A stretch of DNA of 64,000 nt from CBDESM01 sp965205165 (GCA_965205165.1 OZ242037.1:2232001-2296000); one strand, 5' to 3'; numbered from the stretch's first letter, positions 43,588 to 51,910 are shown. Notes: generated by a model not told the origin, from the sequence alone. Made by a program: numbers and translations.

Positions 43588-44354
43588 GACGCGCTTCCCG
43601 CGGCGCGGCGGAGCAGTGCGTCGACCAAGCGGCGGGCTTCCTCGCCGCGGGCGGAGTCCGGCGTCCGCGGCCGGGGCAGATCGACTTGGAACTCGGCGGC
43701 GATCCGGCCGGGGCGGGGCGACATCAGGTACACGCGGTCGGCCAGGGCGACGGCCTCATGCGGGTCATGCGTGACGAGCAGGGCGGAGCCGCCGAACTCG
43801 GCCCAGGCGGCGGCGAGCCAGGCCTGCAATTCGGCGCGAGTGATGGCGTCGAGCGCGCCGAACGGCTCGTCGAGCAGCAGGAAGGGGCGTCCGAGCAGGT
43901 AGGTGCGGAGGAAGGCGGCGCGCTGGCGCATGCCGCCGGAGAGCTGGGATGGGCGGCGGCGCTCGAAGCCGGCGAGGCCGAAGCGATCGAAGTGCGCCGC
44001 GGCGCGGGCGCGGGCGTCGGACTTGGCGAGGCCGGAGATTTCGAGGCCGAGGGCGACGTTGTCGAGCACGGAGCGCCAGGGGAAGAGCAGGTCGTGCTGC
44101 GGCATGCAGCCGAACGCGCCGAGCCGGTCGGCGGTGGGCAGCGGTTCGCCGCCGACCAGGATTTCGCCGGAGTCGGCCTCGTCCAGTCCGGCGATGATGT
44201 TGAGCAGGGTGCTCTTGCCGCAGCCGGAGGGCCCGAGCAGGGCGGCGAACTCGCCTTCGGCGACGGCGAGGGAGACGCCGTCGAGCGCCTGCACCGCGGC
44301 TGCGCCGTCCCCGTAGCGGCGCGAAACGCCGGCGACTTCGAGCGCCGCGGCCAT
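43584..44354 (-). CDS. thiZ: ABC transporter ATPase, thiamin-precursor (ThiZ-like)
   Basis: A 256-residue ATPase of the nitrate/sulfonate/taurine family: Walker A GPSGCGKST at 41-49, signature LSGGMRQR, Walker B LLLDEPFGALD and H-loop VTHDPHEAV. The ATG at 44354 lies 14 bp after the stop of thiY. It powers the ThiX permease and binds no substrate itself. Confidence 0.88.
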   Translation of the reverse strand: MAAALEVAGVSRRYGDGAAAVQALDGVSLAVAEGEFAALLGPSGCGKSTLLNIIAGLDEADSGEILVGGEPLPTADRLGAFGCMPQHDLLFPWRSVLDNVALGLEISGLAKSDARARAAAHFDRFGLAGFERRRPSQLSGGMRQRAAFLRTYLLGRPFLLLDEPFGALDAITRAELQAWLAAAWAEFGGSALLVTHDPHEAVALADRVYLMSPRPGRIAAEFQVDLPRPRTPDSARGEEARRLVDALLRRAAGSAS

Positions 44355-44368
44355 CGCGGTGGCCGGCG

Positions 44369-45652
44369 CTAGCCGCCGAGGGCGGCTCGGTGGAGCGCGT
44401 CGGAGTACATCGCCGCGTAGTCGAGCTCGCGCTCCAGCGGGTCGCCGTCGGCGTCGCTGAGCAGGCCGGCTTGGAAGAGCCAGCGGGTGTAGCCGGTCCA
44501 GCGTTCGAGCGTTTGCGAGCCCCAGCGACCGTCGGCGTCGAGGAAGTATTCGCGGCCCAGCAGTTCGGCGGATTCGTAGACGAGATCGACGTTCGGGAAG
44601 GCGTCCTCGCCCGCGCCGCGGATCAGCATGTCGGAGGCCGCGCGCGGGTCGGCGGCGGCGAACTCGTAGCCGCGGACGGCGGCGCGGAGGAAGCCCTCGA
44701 TCAGGACGGCGTTGTCCGCGACGGCGGATTCGGCGGCGACCAGAAGGACGCCGTAGCGGTCGGGGATTTTGAAGTCCTGATAGGTCCAGGTGCGCAGCTC
44801 GACGCCGCGCTGGCGGGCCTCGATCCCTTCCCAGGTCACGAATATCTCGGCCGCCTGCACGTCGCCGCTGTAGAGCGCCTCGTAGGCGGCGGTGTTGAGG
44901 ATCACGCCGGAGACGGTTCCCTCGCCGCCGTCGGCCTTCACGACCGCGGTCCACTGCGGCTGCTCGTAGGGCAGGCCGAAGCCGCCGTAGAGGCCGCCGT
45001 CGAGGTCGCGCAGGCGCGAGATCGGCCCGTCCGCCAGCACCGCGATCGCGGTCGGGGATTTCTGCAGGACGGACGCGATGCTCACGACCTCCAGCCCCTG
45101 CGCCCGTGCGAAGGGGAGCGTGGTGGAGAACGAGAACGCGACGTCGGCCACGCCTTCGGAGACGAGCAGATCGCCGTTCGCGCCGCTGTAGGGCAGGATT
45201 TCGAGGTCGATGCCCTCTTCCTCGAACCAGCCCTGTTCGAGCGCGGCGTAGATGCCGATGTGGTTCGTGTTTGGCAGCCAGTCCAGCTGCAATCTGACGA
45301 CGCCGGGCTTGACGACGAGGTCGAAGGCGGCGGTCGCCTCGCCGGCGGTGTTAGTCGCGGTGTATTCGAGCCTGAAGGTGCCCGCTTCGGCCGGCGTGCC
45401 CGCGATGGTGCGCGTCGCCGCGGTGTACTTGAGGCCGTCCGGCATGCCGGCGAGCGTGATCGTGGGCGCGGGGAGGCCGTCGGATTCGGGCAGCACGGCC
45501 TCGTAAGCCGCGCCCACCGCCGCGGTCAGGGCCGGCAGGTCGGGCGGCACGGGCGCGGTTTCACGCGGGGGTTCGGGATCGCAGGCGACGGCGAGCGCGG
45601 CGAGCAGCGCGGCGGTCGCGGCGAGCACGGGAAACTTGAGAAACCTCCGCAT
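44369..45652 (-). CDS. thiY: Thiamin-precursor ABC substrate-binding lipoprotein (ThiY-like) with an N-terminal Ig-like domain
   Basis: A 427-residue exported lipoprotein: signal peptide with lipobox LAVAC, modified Cys24. Residues 41-116 form a putative-Ig (He_PIG-like) domain (ITLAGMPDGLKYTAATRTI, then AGTPAEAGTFRLEYTATN), and only after that does the NMT1/ThiY-type periplasmic-binding domain begin (LQLDWLPNTNHIGIYAALEQ, then GWFEEEGI and SGANGDLLVSEGVADVAFSF). The Ig domain is not usual for ThiY and probably acts as a stalk. The ATG at 45652 overlaps the tenA stop by one base (TGATG). Confidence 0.85.
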   Translation of the reverse strand: MRRFLKFPVLAATAALLAALAVACDPEPPRETAPVPPDLPALTAAVGAAYEAVLPESDGLPAPTITLAGMPDGLKYTAATRTIAGTPAEAGTFRLEYTATNTAGEATAAFDLVVKPGVVRLQLDWLPNTNHIGIYAALEQGWFEEEGIDLEILPYSGANGDLLVSEGVADVAFSFSTTLPFARAQGLEVVSIASVLQKSPTAIAVLADGPISRLRDLDGGLYGGFGLPYEQPQWTAVVKADGGEGTVSGVILNTAAYEALYSGDVQAAEIFVTWEGIEARQRGVELRTWTYQDFKIPDRYGVLLVAAESAVADNAVLIEGFLRAAVRGYEFAAADPRAASDMLIRGAGEDAFPNVDLVYESAELLGREYFLDADGRWGSQTLERWTGYTRWLFQAGLLSDADGDPLERELDYAAMYSDALHRAALGG

Positions 45653-46284
45653 CACTGCCCTCCGTTCCAAGCCGAGTCGAAGAAGTTCCATTCGAGCTGC
45701 ATCGCGGTGCGGTACTTGGAGCGTTCGCCCGGGGTGTCCCGGCCGTGCTTGTCCAGCAGCGCTTCGACCGTCGCCACGTTCGATCCGTAGCCGTCGCCGG
45801 CGTACATGTCGATCCAGAATTTGTAGCGCTCGTCGTGGGGGCGGTCGGCGAGCTGCGTGCCGAGGAAGCGGTAGAGGCGGGCGCAGGGGGCCATGGCGGC
45901 GAGGTGCTCGCCGAGGGTGCCGACGGCGCTGGCGGCGAGCAGGAAGTCGGTGTACTCGCGCGCGGCGGGGGCGGGCTCGGCGGCTTCGAGATCGAGGTCG
46001 AGCCGGTCGGCGGTGCGCTCGTGCAGGGTGCCTTCGGCGACGAGGCCGCCGAGCAGGCGGCCGAATTCGCGGCGCGATGCGCGGTCGGGCGCGCGGTACG
46101 CGCCGAGCGCGTAGCAGCGGGCGAAGACGTCGAGGTAGAAGTGGTCCTGGCCCGAGAAGAAGGCGTAGGTCTCGTCGGGCAGGGTGCCGTCGGCGAGGCC
46201 CCGCACGAACGGGTGCTCCAGCGAGGCCTGGGCGAGGTCGGCGTTGGCTTCCCAGAGACGCTGGGAGAGTCCCGGTCCGCTCAT
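45652..46284 (-). CDS. tenA: TenA-family thiaminase II (aminopyrimidine aminohydrolase)
   Basis: A 210-residue all-helical protein. The catalytic cysteine sits in AAMAPCARLYRFL (C134), and the DHFYLD and E in QLEWNFFDSA are at the expected places. TenA hydrolyses aminopyrimidine products of degraded thiamin to HMP, which feeds ThiD. A GGAGG precedes the ATG by 6 nt; the start overlaps thiG's stop by ATGA. Its position next to thiYZX points to formylaminopyrimidine salvage, although the ylmB deformylase gene is not in the window. Confidence 0.9.
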   Translation of the reverse strand: MSGPGLSQRLWEANADLAQASLEHPFVRGLADGTLPDETYAFFSGQDHFYLDVFARCYALGAYRAPDRASRREFGRLLGGLVAEGTLHERTADRLDLDLEAAEPAPAAREYTDFLLAASAVGTLGEHLAAMAPCARLYRFLGTQLADRPHDERYKFWIDMYAGDGYGSNVATVEALLDKHGRDTPGERSKYRTAMQLEWNFFDSAWNGGQ

Positions 46285-47087
46285 TCGGTTCCTCCGTTCG
46301 GTCGGGCGCGTTCGATCATTCCGGTCGAGGGCGACGAGGCTTCGGCGAAGAATTTGCGCGGCATCCTGCCGGCGAGGAAGGCGTCGCGGCCGGCGCGGGC
46401 GGCGGCGTTGACGGCGCGGGCCATGCGCACCGGGTCGCGGGCGCGGGCCACGGCGGTGTTGAGCAGCACTCCGTCGACGCCGAGCTCGAAGGCGATGGCG
46501 ACGTCGGAGGCGGTGCCGACGCCGGCGTCGACGATGACGGGGACGCCGGCGCGCTCGACGATCAGCTCGATGTTGTGGGGGTTGCGGATGCCGAGTCCGG
46601 AGCCGATCGGAGCGCCGAGCGGCATCACGGCGGAGCAGCCGGCGTCCTCCAGCTTCTTGGCGAGGACGGGGTCGTCGTTGGTATAGGGCAGGACGCGGAA
46701 GCCGCGGCGGATCAGCTCGCGGGCGCCTTCGAGCAGCTCGTGCGTGTCGGGCAGCAGGGTCTCCTCGTCGGCGATCACTTCGAGCTTGATCAGGTCGACG
46801 CCGAGCGCCTCGCGGGCGAGTTCGGCGGTGAGCACGGCGTCGGAGGCGGTGAAGCAGCCGGCCGTGTTGGGCAGCAGCTTGTAGCCGAGCCGGGTCAGGG
46901 CGTCGTAGAGGCTCTCGCCGCCGCCCTCGACGCCGACGCGGCGGAGGGCGACGGTGACGAGCCCGGTGCCGGAGGCTTCGAGCGCGTCGAGCAGCACCTG
47001 GCGGCTGGGGTAGCGGGCGGTGCCGAGCAGGACGCGAGAGGAGAGCTCCTCGCCCGCGAGCGTCCAGCGATCCGGATGGTCGGCCAT
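46281..47087 (-). CDS. thiG: Thiazole synthase ThiG
   Basis: A 268-residue TIM-barrel enzyme that forms the thiazole phosphate moiety from deoxyxylulose phosphate, dehydroglycine and the ThiS thiocarboxylate. The Schiff-base lysine is K101 in VDLIKLEVI. Other motifs are RVLLGTARYPS, GYKLLPNTAGC and VPVIVDAGVGTASDVA. GGGGA precedes the ATG. It lies 8 bp after thiS. Confidence 0.95.
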   Translation of the reverse strand: MADHPDRWTLAGEELSSRVLLGTARYPSRQVLLDALEASGTGLVTVALRRVGVEGGGESLYDALTRLGYKLLPNTAGCFTASDAVLTAELAREALGVDLIKLEVIADEETLLPDTHELLEGARELIRRGFRVLPYTNDDPVLAKKLEDAGCSAVMPLGAPIGSGLGIRNPHNIELIVERAGVPVIVDAGVGTASDVAIAFELGVDGVLLNTAVARARDPVRMARAVNAAARAGRDAFLAGRMPRKFFAEASSPSTGMIERARPNGGTE

Positions 47088-47095
47088 GTCGTCCC

Positions 47096-47314
47096 CTATC
47101 CGCCCTGCTTCGCGCCGACGATCTCGATGCGGTCACCGGCGGCGATCTTGGATTCGGCCCATTGGCTGCGGGGCACGACTTCGGCGTTGACCGCGACGGC
47201 GACGCCCTGCTGCTCCGGGTCGTAGCCGAGCGTGAGGAGCAGGTCGGGGATCGCGTCCGCGGCGACCGTCGCCGGTTCGCCGTTCACAGTCAGGTCGATT
47301 TGCGCGGCGCTCAT
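47096..47314 (-). CDS. thiS: Sulfur-carrier protein ThiS
   Basis: A 72-residue ubiquitin-like protein that ends in the required Gly-Gly (AKQGG), with the typical VNGEP start and VAVAVNAEVVPRSQW strand. The C-terminal Gly is thiocarboxylated by ThiF (not in the window) and donates sulfur to ThiG. GGAGG precedes the ATG and it overlaps thiO by 4 bp. Confidence 0.94.
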   Translation of the reverse strand: MSAAQIDLTVNGEPATVAADAIPDLLLTLGYDPEQQGVAVAVNAEVVPRSQWAESKIAAGDRIEIVGAKQGG

Positions 47315-48462
47315 CGGGCCGCCTCCCCGCCCGCCGTGCCCGCGGCGGCTAGGCGCTGCGGGGCGAACGGGCGCAGCAGGTCGGGCGCTTCTCGGCCTTC
47401 GATCAGGTTGGCGACGTGCCAGGCGGTGGCGGGTGCGAGCAGGATGCCGTGCCGGTAGTGGCCGGTGGCGTAGATGATCCGCTCATGGCTCGAGCGGCCG
47501 ATGACGGGCATGTGGTCGCCCACGACGGGGCGGAAGCCGACGTTGATTTCGCGCAGCTCGAGGTCGTAGATGCCGGGCAGCACCTCCCAGGCGTAGCGCA
47601 GCTGATCGAGCACGCCGCCGGCCGTCGGGCGGTCGTCCCAGCCCTGTTCTTCCTCGGTCGCGCCGATCACCAGCTCGCCGTCGGCGCGGGGGACGATGTA
47701 GACGTCGGGCGTGCGCAGGACGCGGGCCGCGAGCGGCTCGCCGCGCAGTCGCAGCAGCTGGCCCTTGACCGGGCGCATGCCGATCGGGGGCAGCGGCGGC
47801 TGCTTCAGCTGGTCGGTCCAGGCTCCCGTTGCAATGACGATGTTGCGGGCGCGGAAGTTCATGATGCTCGCGCCTTCGTACCAGACGTGGAATCCATCGG
47901 CGATCTCGTCATAACGCCGGATTCGGGTCTCCCAATGCAGGCTGCACCGCGCGGATTGCGCGGTGCGTTGCAGCGCGGACAGCAGCCGGCGCGGATCGAC
48001 TTGGTGATCGCCCGGGACGAACAGGCCGCCGATCACGCGGGGCGCGAGGGCCGGTTCGAGTTTGCGCGCTTCCGCCGCGGTAAGCCACTCGGCTTCGAGG
48101 CCGCGATCCCGTTGGACTTGGCGGAGGTGCTCGAGCTGGAGTTCGTCGTCGCGGTGCCGGGCGGGCCAGAGCGTGCCGTCGGCGCTGTAGCCGCACGACT
48201 GGCCCGATGCGGCTTCGAGGTCGGCGGCGAAATCGGGGTAGCGGCGCAGGCTGTCGAGCTGGAGTTCGAGCACGGCGGGGTCGGCGATCTCCGCCTCGGA
48301 AGCGGGGCCGAGCATGCCGGCGGCGACCGTGCTGGCGCGGCCTTCCCACGACATGCGCGAGTCTATCACTTCCACGCTGCGGCCGCGGCGGGCCAGCTCG
48401 AACGCGACCGAGAGGCCGATCACGCCCGCGCCGATGACCAGTGCGTCGAAGGTGCTGATCAT
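47311..48462 (-). CDS. thiO: Glycine oxidase ThiO
   Basis: A 383-residue FAD-dependent amine oxidase (DAO family): dinucleotide fold VIGAGVIGLSVAFELARRG at the N-terminus, the substrate-domain stretch, GMRPVKGQLLRLRG, and the C-terminal GFRPVVGDHMPVIG and TGHYRHGILLAPATA. It oxidises glycine to the iminoacetate used by ThiG, the aerobic route to dehydroglycine, in place of ThiH. Start 48462 overlaps thiE's stop (ATGA). Confidence 0.92.
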   Translation of the reverse strand: MISTFDALVIGAGVIGLSVAFELARRGRSVEVIDSRMSWEGRASTVAAGMLGPASEAEIADPAVLELQLDSLRRYPDFAADLEAASGQSCGYSADGTLWPARHRDDELQLEHLRQVQRDRGLEAEWLTAAEARKLEPALAPRVIGGLFVPGDHQVDPRRLLSALQRTAQSARCSLHWETRIRRYDEIADGFHVWYEGASIMNFRARNIVIATGAWTDQLKQPPLPPIGMRPVKGQLLRLRGEPLAARVLRTPDVYIVPRADGELVIGATEEEQGWDDRPTAGGVLDQLRYAWEVLPGIYDLELREINVGFRPVVGDHMPVIGRSSHERIIYATGHYRHGILLAPATAWHVANLIEGREAPDLLRPFAPQRLAAAGTAGGEAAR

Positions 48463-49115
48463 GGCCGCCGCTCCGCCAGCGCGGCGTCGAGCGCCGCTCG
48501 GAATTCCGCGGCCGCCGCCCGCGGGTCCGCTTGGCAAACGACGGCGGAGAGGACGGCGATTCCGTGGACGCCGGTCGCCATCACCTCGGCCACGTTCGCG
48601 GGCTGGATGCCGCCGATCGCGATCACGGGCTTCTCCACGGCGGCGGCGATCTCGGCCAAGCGCTCCAAGCCCATCTTGGGCGCGGCGCGGTCGCCCTTGG
48701 AGGCGGTGCCGTAGACGGGGCCGGCCCCGATGTAGTCGATCGGCGCGGCGTCGGCGCGCTGCGCCTCTTCGAGGCCGTTGGCGGTGCCGCCGATCACCGC
48801 ATCGGGGCCGAGCAGGCGGCGGGCGGCGCGGGGATCGAGGTCGTCGCGGCCGAGGTGGACGTCGGCCATCACGACGGAGGCGACGTCGACGCGGTCGTTG
48901 ACGATCAGCCAAGCGCCCTTGCCGTCGATGGCGCGGCTGACGGAGGCGGCGGCTTCGACCAGCTCGCGGGTGGCCAGCGGGCGCTTTTCGCGGTACTGGA
49001 TCGCGTCCGCGCCGCCTTCCGCGGCGAGCCCCGCCAGCTCCGCGTGGCTGAAGCGGGTTTGCAGCACCTCGTCGGTGATCACGTGGAACCGGCCGATCGG
49101 CCGCCCGCTGGTCAT
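48459..49115 (-). CDS. thiE: Thiamine-phosphate synthase ThiE
   Basis: A 218-residue TIM-barrel enzyme that joins HMP-pyrophosphate and thiazole phosphate. It has QYREKR, VNDRVDVA, the GPVYGTASKGD block and PVIAIGGIQPAN. The motif GGTANGLEEA replaces the common GxSxHN but the fold is clear. The start is taken as the ATG at 49115, which overlaps the thiD stop (ATGA) and follows GGGGAAAG; an ATG seven codons upstream is less likely. Confidence 0.92.
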   Translation of the reverse strand: MTSGRPIGRFHVITDEVLQTRFSHAELAGLAAEGGADAIQYREKRPLATRELVEAAASVSRAIDGKGAWLIVNDRVDVASVVMADVHLGRDDLDPRAARRLLGPDAVIGGTANGLEEAQRADAAPIDYIGAGPVYGTASKGDRAAPKMGLERLAEIAAAVEKPVIAIGGIQPANVAEVMATGVHGIAVLSAVVCQADPRAAAAEFRAALDAALAERRP

Positions 49116-49936
49116 CGCTTTCCCCATCCGTACCACTCGTCGGCGTGGAAGGCGTTGGCCGGGCCGACGCCGTGGCCGATCGGCAGCCCGTACCGGATCG
49201 CGCCCTCGAGCCAGAGCTTCGCGCCTTCGATCGCGCCGCCGGGATCGTCGTCGTCGATGTTGAATTCGTGGGCCAGGCGGGCGGTGATGGCGGAGGCGTA
49301 GGTGCAGCCGGTGCCATGGGTGTGCTTGCTGTCGATCCAGGGGCCCTCGAAGAGCTGGAAGCCCTCGGCGGTGACCAGCGTGTCGGTGCCGGGCGCTTCC
49401 GCGAGGTGGCCGCCCTTGACGAGGACGGCCTTCGCGCCGCGCTCGAGCAGGCGCTCGCCGGCGCGCTTGGCGTCGTCGAGCGTGCGGACGGGGATGCCGG
49501 AGAGCCGCTCCGCCTCGTGCGTGTTGGGGGTGAGCAGATCGGCGAGCGGCAGCATCAGCCGCGCGAAGGCGCCGACGTCGCCGTCCGCGAGCAGCGGGAA
49601 GCCGGTCTTGGAGATCATCACGGGGTCGACGACGATCCAGCGGGGCCGGCGCTGGGCCAGCTCGGCGGCGACGGTTTCGATCATTTCGGAATCGCCGAGC
49701 ATGCCCGTCTTCACCGCGGCGACGTCGAGGTCGTCGAAGACGGAGGCGATCTGGGCGCGCACGATGGCGGTGGGCAGCTGGTGGGCTGCTTGGACGCCGA
49801 GCGTGTTCTGGGCGGTGATCGCGGTGATCACCGTGGCCGCGTGGCAGCCGAGGAACGCGCCCGCGGCCTTGATGTCCGCTTGGATGCCGGCGCCGGCGCA
49901 GGAATCGGAGCCCGCAATGGTGCAGATGACGCGCAC
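49112..49936 (-). CDS. thiD: Hydroxymethylpyrimidine/phosphomethylpyrimidine kinase ThiD
   Basis: A 274-residue ribokinase-fold kinase phosphorylating HMP and HMP-P. It opens with the family motif TIAGSDSCAGAGIQADIKA, has VVDPVMISKTG and TPNTHEAERLSG, and the C-terminal catalytic HTHGTGCTYASAI. The GTG at 49936 is preferred: it makes the protein begin VRVICTIAGSD, just before the motif, with GAAGG upstream. First gene of the thiamin operon, 46 nt after a TPP riboswitch. Confidence 0.93.
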   Translation of the reverse strand: MRVICTIAGSDSCAGAGIQADIKAAGAFLGCHAATVITAITAQNTLGVQAAHQLPTAIVRAQIASVFDDLDVAAVKTGMLGDSEMIETVAAELAQRRPRWIVVDPVMISKTGFPLLADGDVGAFARLMLPLADLLTPNTHEAERLSGIPVRTLDDAKRAGERLLERGAKAVLVKGGHLAEAPGTDTLVTAEGFQLFEGPWIDSKHTHGTGCTYASAITARLAHEFNIDDDDPGGAIEGAKLWLEGAIRYGLPIGHGVGPANAFHADEWYGWGKR

Positions 49937-49982
49937 GCGATCATGCCTTCGCGCCGGGTCGGAGGGCTGCGGGCGGACCTGG

Positions 49983-50064
49983 AACGCTCCCTGCGCCGGC
50001 ATTACCCGGATCAGGTTCAGCGGGTGTGCTCTCAGGCCCGCTTTCGGCGGACCACCCCGGCATC
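49983..50064 (-). promoter_or_regulatory. TPP (THI-box) riboswitch upstream of thiD
   Basis: Read on the minus strand it contains the conserved CUGAGA (50035-50030), the following ACCC, then AACCUGAUC (around 50015-50009), GGGUAAUGC (50007-49999) and GCGCAGGGA, in the order of the THI box. P2 pairs GGUCC with GGGCC. The distal arm ends about 46 nt before the thiD GTG, so control of translation initiation or of an overlapping structure is likely; no clear intrinsic terminator with a U-tract was seen. Binding of thiamin pyrophosphate should repress the whole thiD-to-tenI operon. Confidence 0.92.
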
Positions 50065-50115
50065 AACTCGTGGGGCGAGGCTAGCACACCGGAGGAGGCG
50101 CGCCGTCCCGGGCCG

Positions 50116-50532
50116 CTAGGCGGAACCGCGGCGGTGGATCGCGGGCGACCAGGCGTAGACGCTCGCGCGGAACAGGGGCCCGGTGCTGTTGACGCCGCCG
50201 ATGGTGATCAGCCCGTAGGCGGCGAAGCCGCCGAACGCCACGACGCCGACGCTGTTGATGCCGCCGAACGAGATCAGGCCGATGGAGTTGGCTCCGCCGA
50301 TCGAGACGAGGCCGATCGCGTTCCAGCCGCCGATCGCGATCAGGCCGATTCCGTTGGCGGTGCCGACGGCGATCCAGCCGATCTCGGAGACGGGCACGTC
50401 GCTGAGCAGCCCCCACTGGGTCAGTCCGAAGAGGATCGCGAAGCCGGCCGCGATCGCCAGGACCCAGGCGAAAGTGACGCCCCTCTGGATATTGCGCTCG
50501 TGCTCGTTCGCGGTGTCGCCTGCCTGGGTCAT
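50116..50532 (-). CDS. Small membrane protein with 11-residue Gly/Asn repeats, paralog 1
   Basis: A 138-residue protein: one membrane helix near residues 21-40 (FAWVLAIAAGFAILFGL), then about six copies of an 11-residue repeat of the form I-G-L-I-A-I-G-G-x-N-[AS], a Ser/Gly region, and a basic tail (AIHRRGSA). The repeat would form a regular beta-solenoid or turn stack; it resembles Gly/Asn-rich repeats in other bacteria but the family was not recognised. GAGGAG precedes the ATG by 5 nt. Same strand as its paralog, which lies 48 bp upstream. Confidence 0.6.
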   Translation of the reverse strand: MTQAGDTANEHERNIQRGVTFAWVLAIAAGFAILFGLTQWGLLSDVPVSEIGWIAVGTANGIGLIAIGGWNAIGLVSIGGANSIGLISFGGINSVGVVAFGGFAAYGLITIGGVNSTGPLFRASVYAWSPAIHRRGSA

Positions 50533-50580
50533 GGATGCTCCTCGGGACGATGCGCGGGCGCGGGAACCGGCCCGGCGGCT

Positions 50581-51000
50581 CTACTTTCTCAGCGTTTTGA
50601 ATTCCTGCATGGTCACGAGCGGCCCGCCGGTGCGCACGTTCACGGTCGACATCATGACGCCGTAGCTGTTGAGCATGCCGCCGATGGAGACCAGGCCGAG
50701 CGTGTTCCAGCCGCCGATGGCGATCACGCCGACGCTGTTGACGGTGCCGATCGAGACCACGGCGATGGAGTTGACCCCGCCGATCGCGACGATGCCGATG
50801 GCGTTGACCGGCGCGACGGCGATGACCCCGATGGCGTTGACCGCGCCGATGGCGACGACCGCGACCTCGGAGGTCGGCAGATCGCCGAAGGCGCCGCCGG
50901 CGGCGACGGAGTAGATGGCGATGCCGGCCGCCAAGCCGAGCAGCCAGACGAAGTACCAAGTCTTGTCGAGCCTGGTGTTGGAGGATTCCATTCCAGCCAT
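50581..51000 (-). CDS. Small membrane protein with 11-residue Gly/Asn repeats, paralog 2
   Basis: A 139-residue protein with the same plan as the next gene: a helix near residues 16-36 (YFVWLLGLAAGIAIYSVAAG), then repeats such as VNAIGVIAVAP, VNAIGIVAIGG, VNSIAVVSIGT, VNSVGVIAIGG, and a C-terminal tail ending QEFKTLRK. The two proteins are about 40% alike by eye over the repeats. Function unknown; perhaps a membrane-surface structural element. Confidence 0.6.
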   Translation of the reverse strand: MAGMESSNTRLDKTWYFVWLLGLAAGIAIYSVAAGGAFGDLPTSEVAVVAIGAVNAIGVIAVAPVNAIGIVAIGGVNSIAVVSIGTVNSVGVIAIGGWNTLGLVSIGGMLNSYGVMMSTVNVRTGGPLVTMQEFKTLRK

Positions 51001-51054
51001 GGCGGTGCGTCCGATCTTCCCCGTCCCGCCCGCGCGGAGCCGCGGGTGCGCAGT

Positions 51055-51819
51055 CTAGGGCCTGTCCGCGCCGGCGGAGGCAGCCGCGGCCGGCAGTCGG
51101 GCTCGGAGGTAGCGGGGCCAGGCGAAGCGGTAGAGGTGCATGCGCTTGGACATGCCGCGGATGCGGCGGGTGCCGGCGTCCTCGAAGTAGCCGGCGGCGG
51201 GGTCGGCGGAGAGGGCCTCGGCGCAGTCGGCGGAGGCCATGATCTCGCCGCCGCTGCCCTTGGCGAGGATGCGGGCGGCGATGTTGACGGTCTTGCCGAG
51301 GACGTCGCCGTCGGGGCGCATGATCACGTTGCCGGAGTGGATGCCCATGCGGACGCGGACGGGCCAGGCCGGGCCGCCCCGGGCGGCGCGCTCGGTCACG
51401 CGGGCCTGGGTGCGGGCGGCGCAGCGGACGGCCTGGAGCGGGTCGGAGAAGACGATCAGGAAGCCGTCGCCGGTGAGCTTGACCTCGAAGCCGCCGTGGC
51501 GCTGGAGCTCTTCGCGGACGATGTCGTTGTGCTCGTCGAGGATGCCCTCCCAGACGTCGTCGCCGAGCCGCTCGGTGAGCTGGGTGGAGTCCTCGATGTC
51601 GGTGAAGACGACGGCGAGGAGTTCGCCGCGTCCGGGGCGGAGCGCCTTGGTCAGGGCGCGCCCGCAGTTGGGGCAGAAGGAGGAGCCGGGCGGGGCGGAT
51701 TCGCCGCAGAAGGCGCAGATGCTGGATTCGGCGCGCTGCGGTTCGCCGCCCAGCCAGGAGGGCGGGTCGTCGCGGCGCGGTCGCGGCGCGCGCGGTTCGG
51801 GGTCGGGCTCCATCACCAC
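51055..51819 (-). CDS. Class III adenylate/guanylate cyclase with an N-terminal zinc ribbon
   Basis: A 254-residue protein. A Pro/Arg-rich leader precedes a zinc ribbon (C35-x2-C38, C49-x2-C52), then a catalytic cyclase domain with metal aspartates D74 (VVFTDIEDST) and D118 (LTGDGFLIVF), substrate lysine K114, and transition-state residues N179 and R183 in GKTVNIAARI. The stretch is close to soluble class III cyclases that make cAMP or cGMP. The C-terminus holds FEDAGTRRIRGMS, a common tail in these proteins. The GTG at 51819 has GGGGAG 7 nt upstream. No receptor or sensor domain other than the zinc ribbon is present. Confidence 0.85.
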   Translation of the reverse strand: MVMEPDPEPRAPRPRRDDPPSWLGGEPQRAESSICAFCGESAPPGSSFCPNCGRALTKALRPGRGELLAVVFTDIEDSTQLTERLGDDVWEGILDEHNDIVREELQRHGGFEVKLTGDGFLIVFSDPLQAVRCAARTQARVTERAARGGPAWPVRVRMGIHSGNVIMRPDGDVLGKTVNIAARILAKGSGGEIMASADCAEALSADPAAGYFEDAGTRRIRGMSKRMHLYRFAWPRYLRARLPAAAASAGADRP

Positions 51820-51910
51820 CGTCGATCTCCCCTGCCCCTCCCGAACGGCAACGCTACCCAGCGGCGGCGCGGGGGGTCAACGGAGACGCTGCGGGAGGCG
51901 TTGGGCGGGG

